A stretch of DNA of 15,592 nt from contig DATFXM010000043.1 in NCBI GenBank assembly GCA_035315885.1, positions 1 to 15,592 of the forward strand. Reading direction: 5' to 3'. The DNA comes from DATFXM01 sp035315885. Lineage in GTDB: Bacteria; Acidobacteriota; Blastocatellia; UBA7656. The notes under the pieces were generated by a model that made no database searches, was not told where the DNA came from, and was given only the letters and a program-made list of their open reading frames with translations. The translations under genes were made by a program, and so were the position numbers. Positions 13,571 through 15,592 of this stretch are shown here, in pieces (positions within the stretch are counted from its first letter, which is position 1; the number at the start of each line of letters is the position of its first letter).

Positions 13571-15247
13571 ATGTCGAGCAACGAATCCTCAACTGAAACT
13601 GCAAAGCCCACGAGCGGCCTGCGCGTCTGGCTGTTGTTCACAATAGCATCCGCGCCGTTGCTGCTTGCGATCTGGTGCTTCCCGTGGTTTCTGACTCAGG
13701 ACGCGCCGTTTCACCTGTATAACGCGGAGATCTCCAGACAACTCGCGGCGGGCCATCAGGACTTCGCAAAGATTTATTCATCTCGAGGCGCTCTGCTGCC
13801 ATACATTGGCGGTCACGAGATGTTGTATTTCCTGCAGTCTTTTCTGCCCGCGCGACTTGTCGATCGACTCATCATGACGATCACCTCCGTAGGGTTTGCG
13901 GCAGCTCTGGTCTGGTTTCGGCAGCGCCTTGTTGGTCCCGCAGGGCTCGCTTTGTTTGTTCCGCTGTCGATACTCATCGCCGGCAGCCGGCTGTGGCTCC
14001 TGGGCCTTTATCCTTTCTTACTTGGATCATTATTTGTGCCGATTATTCTCGCGCTGTGGTGGAAGTGGAGAAACGACCTTGGGCCGGTGCGGGCACTCGT
14101 GCTGGCCGCTCTTCTGCTGTTCGGATACGTGTTTCACATCATCAGCACCGCTGTCATCGTTGTAGGTCTTGCGGTTCTTGCATTGCTGACGCCTGGGAAC
14201 AACTTTCGAAGGCGATTGTTGTGGACTGCAGCCGCTAGCGTGCCGGTGATCGCGTTGATACTGCGGTTTCGCTCAGCGACGGTACATTCCGAAGGATCAG
14301 GATTGAACTGGATTGGGCTCGACAATGCGCGATCGATAACCTCGTGGTTGACCTACTTGCAAGATCCAGACTTCCTTTCAATCTCATTCAGGAGCAGTGT
14401 TCTTGGCTTCTTGCTGCCGTCGGATTGTCCCTTTGTGGAAACCCCCTCCCAAAAGTACGCGATCTTCTGGCCGGTCCTGTGGCTTGTGATTGCGTTGTTG
14501 CTCCTGGCGCGCTGCACGCTTGCAAATCGACCTTCGGCCGGATCGCTGTTGCGTCAGAGCTGCTATAGAGGATGGTTTTGCTTTGCAGTTGTTCTGCTCG
14601 CGCTGGGGTTGTTTGGACCGAGTGATGTTGGCGAGGGGAGTATTCTGCGCGAACGGTTGCTCCTGTTTGCAGTGATAGCCATGGTGCCGCTTGTCAGGTT
14701 TCAATGGGGGCAGCGCATGGCACGTGTAGCGGCGGTCCTGCTGTGGTTTTCGGCGATAGCTCAAATTGCTTTTGTCTACGACTATGCTTCAAGAGCAAAT
14801 CGCATCGCATCCGACTTTGTGTCTGTTGCAGGCAAAATAAGCAGCGGGCAGCGCGTCGCGGGCGCTTTGGTTAACACCTCTACACATTACCTCGTAAGTC
14901 CGTTGCCGAATCTGATAGATCAAGTTGGAGTTGAATCGCGGGCGATAATCTGGAACAACTACGGGCCAAACTATTCTTACTCTCCCGTGGCGTTTGCAAA
15001 CGATGAGTCCAGCGATACGACTAACGAAGTCCTTTGGCTGAACGAGGTGCTGATCTCAGACGAAGCGGAATCGCTCGCAGAGGCAGACCCCGAGCAGTGG
15101 GTAAAGAACATTGATCTGGGAATGAGTGAGACGGATGTCCTGGTTGTGTGGGGATCTGCCCCCTGGTTTGAAAAGCTAAACGAGCGATGGTTTGAAGCAG
15201 AGCCTTTCTTCGAACGCGGTGAACTTCGAGCGTTCAGGAGAAGGTGA
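13571..15247 (+). CDS. Polytopic membrane protein resembling GT-C glycosyltransferases
   Basis: 558 residues with about ten to eleven hydrophobic helices between residues 19 and about 410 (e.g. WLLFTIASAPLLLAIWCFPW, LFVPLSILIAGSRLWLLGLY, VLAALLLFGYVFHII, LWLVIALLLLARC, LLWFSAIAQIAFVYDY), followed by a soluble tail of about 140 residues. After TM1 comes LTQDAPFHLYNAEI, like the 'DGPxHLYN' first-loop motif of GT-C-like membrane proteins, in which an acidic residue serves catalysis on lipid-linked sugars. Those enzymes act on the periplasmic face and glycosylate lipids or proteins. Here the catalytic aspartate is inferred from position only, and no sugar donor or neighbouring glycan gene supports it, so 'membrane protein' is the safe name. 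The ATG at 13571 has only a weak ribosome-binding site. It is intact and monocistronic-looking, with repeats on both sides. Confidence 0.75.
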   Translation: MSSNESSTETAKPTSGLRVWLLFTIASAPLLLAIWCFPWFLTQDAPFHLYNAEISRQLAAGHQDFAKIYSSRGALLPYIGGHEMLYFLQSFLPARLVDRLIMTITSVGFAAALVWFRQRLVGPAGLALFVPLSILIAGSRLWLLGLYPFLLGSLFVPIILALWWKWRNDLGPVRALVLAALLLFGYVFHIISTAVIVVGLAVLALLTPGNNFRRRLLWTAAASVPVIALILRFRSATVHSEGSGLNWIGLDNARSITSWLTYLQDPDFLSISFRSSVLGFLLPSDCPFVETPSQKYAIFWPVLWLVIALLLLARCTLANRPSAGSLLRQSCYRGWFCFAVVLLALGLFGPSDVGEGSILRERLLLFAVIAMVPLVRFQWGQRMARVAAVLLWFSAIAQIAFVYDYASRANRIASDFVSVAGKISSGQRVAGALVNTSTHYLVSPLPNLIDQVGVESRAIIWNNYGPNYSYSPVAFANDESSDTTNEVLWLNEVLISDEAESLAEADPEQWVKNIDLGMSETDVLVVWGSAPWFEKLNERWFEAEPFFERGELRAFRRR

Positions 15248-15260
15248 GAGTGAAGGCGAA

Positions 15261-15287
15261 GGGGGAAGGGACGAAGGGGCGAAGGGG
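15261..15287 (+). other. Putative G-quadruplex-forming run
   Basis: Four G-runs of 5, 3, 4 and 4 bases (15261-15265, 15268-15270, 15276-15279, 15284-15287) separated by 2, 5 and 4 bases fit the G3+N1-7 pattern. It lies 14 bp after the stop of the membrane-protein gene and between convergent genes, so it could influence termination. It also looks like a degenerate GAAGGGG repeat. Confidence 0.45.
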
Positions 15288-15307
15288 CAAAGCGTTTCCT
15301 GTGTCCG

Positions 15308-15362
15308 ACTCAGCACTCAGCACTGCACTCAGCATTCCGCACTGAACTAAGAACTCAGAACT
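15308..15362. repeat. Intergenic ACTCAGC/GAACTCAG short repeat cluster
   Basis: About six near-tandem heptamer-like units (ACTCAGC, ACTCAGC, ACTGC, ACTCAGC, ACTGA, ACTCAGA, ACTCC). It runs into the 3' end of the minus-strand gene, whose last four codons and stop (15347-15361) lie within it. Confidence 0.6.
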
Positions 15363-15592
15363 CCATTCCCCCAAGGATCGACTACAAAGCTCCAGCCCGC
15401 TGGTACGAGGGTGACAGAGCTGTATTCGATGATGATCGCCGGGCCTGAACTCATCGATCCCGGCGCGAGCGCGTCACGAGAGAAGAGCGGCACTCGAGTA
15501 GCACGGTTGCCAAAAAACACACGAGACTCTCCGGTAGCCGCACTCTTCGTCAATAGATGTTTTCCCCTTCTGGCCTTGACCGAATTGCGAAG
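15347..15592 (-). CDS. C-terminus of a hydantoinase/5-oxoprolinase HyuA-type protein (partial)
   Basis: A minus-strand frame open from the window edge (15592) to TAG at 15347-15349, 81 residues. Its 5' part lies beyond the window. VFFGNRATRVPLFSRDALAP, then GSMSSGPAIIIEYSSVTLVP and PAGWSFVVDPWGNGVL match the end of the hydantoinase A family (HyuA, N-methylhydantoinase A, acetone carboxylase beta, 5-oxoprolinase A), where 'V..R..L..G....GPAIIEEY.ST..VPPGW...VD..GN.VL' is a hallmark. These proteins act with HyuB to hydrolyse 5-membered cyclic amides with ATP. HyuB is not visible. The reading converges with the membrane-protein gene, with the repeats in between. Confidence 0.85.
   Translation of the reverse strand, partial: LRNSVKARRGKHLLTKSAATGESRVFFGNRATRVPLFSRDALAPGSMSSGPAIIIEYSSVTLVPAGWSFVVDPWGNGVLSS

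Overview
The window looks like chromosomal DNA from a soil or sediment bacterium, most likely an Acidobacteriota member close to Blastocatellia. This is inferred from an 882-residue Oar-like outer-membrane receptor with an N-terminal carboxypeptidase-regulatory-like domain, a paired secreted LolA-like protein, an abundance of AQ-type signal peptides, and short intergenic 'ACTCAGC/ATTCAGAACTC' repeats. No rRNA, tRNA or CRISPR was seen. Taxonomy cannot be proven from the sequence alone.

Region 1 (153-3153, + strand) is a tight two-gene operon. It encodes a 629-aa SMC/ABC-type ATPase with a long coiled coil, resembling the ATPase half of TrlF-like proteins. One base after its stop begins a 369-aa SpoIIE/RsbU-type PP2C phosphatase with an alpha-helical, HEAT-like N-terminal region. 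This is the best candidate in the window for an uncharacterised functional pair.

Region 2 (about 3154-7955) is an accessory island full of broken genes. It holds, in order: a doubtful minus-strand pair of small ORFs (3127-3715); the 3' remnant of an AlbA_2/RecG-C-type transcriptional regulator (3748-4066, frameshifted in a C6 run); an intact exported class-C-beta-lactamase-like serine hydrolase (4323-5435); a very attC-like integron recombination site (5461-5551); a secreted metal-dependent amidohydrolase broken by frameshifts and truncated (5606-6520); the remnant of a multi-TM protein with a BamE/SmpA-like tail (6520-7223); and an antisense remnant of a phage-type helix-turn-helix protein (7294-7607) next to an 11-bp tandem repeat (7648-7676). 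Mosaic origin, the attC-like site and gene decay suggest a fossil integron cassette or mobile-element region. The serine hydrolase is the only clearly intact gene in it.

Region 3 (7956-15592) looks like ordinary host DNA with intact genes. It carries a secreted LolA-like protein and an Oar/TonB-type outer-membrane receptor, probably co-transcribed; a secreted TPR protein; a convergent STAS-domain anti-sigma-factor antagonist; an 11-TM-class membrane protein resembling GT-C glycosyltransferases; and, running in from the right edge on the minus strand, the C-terminus of a hydantoinase/5-oxoprolinase HyuA-like protein. The repeats of region 3 sit between these genes. The STAS protein is a possible substrate class for the SpoIIE phosphatase of region 1, but they are 10 kb apart and the link is only inferred.
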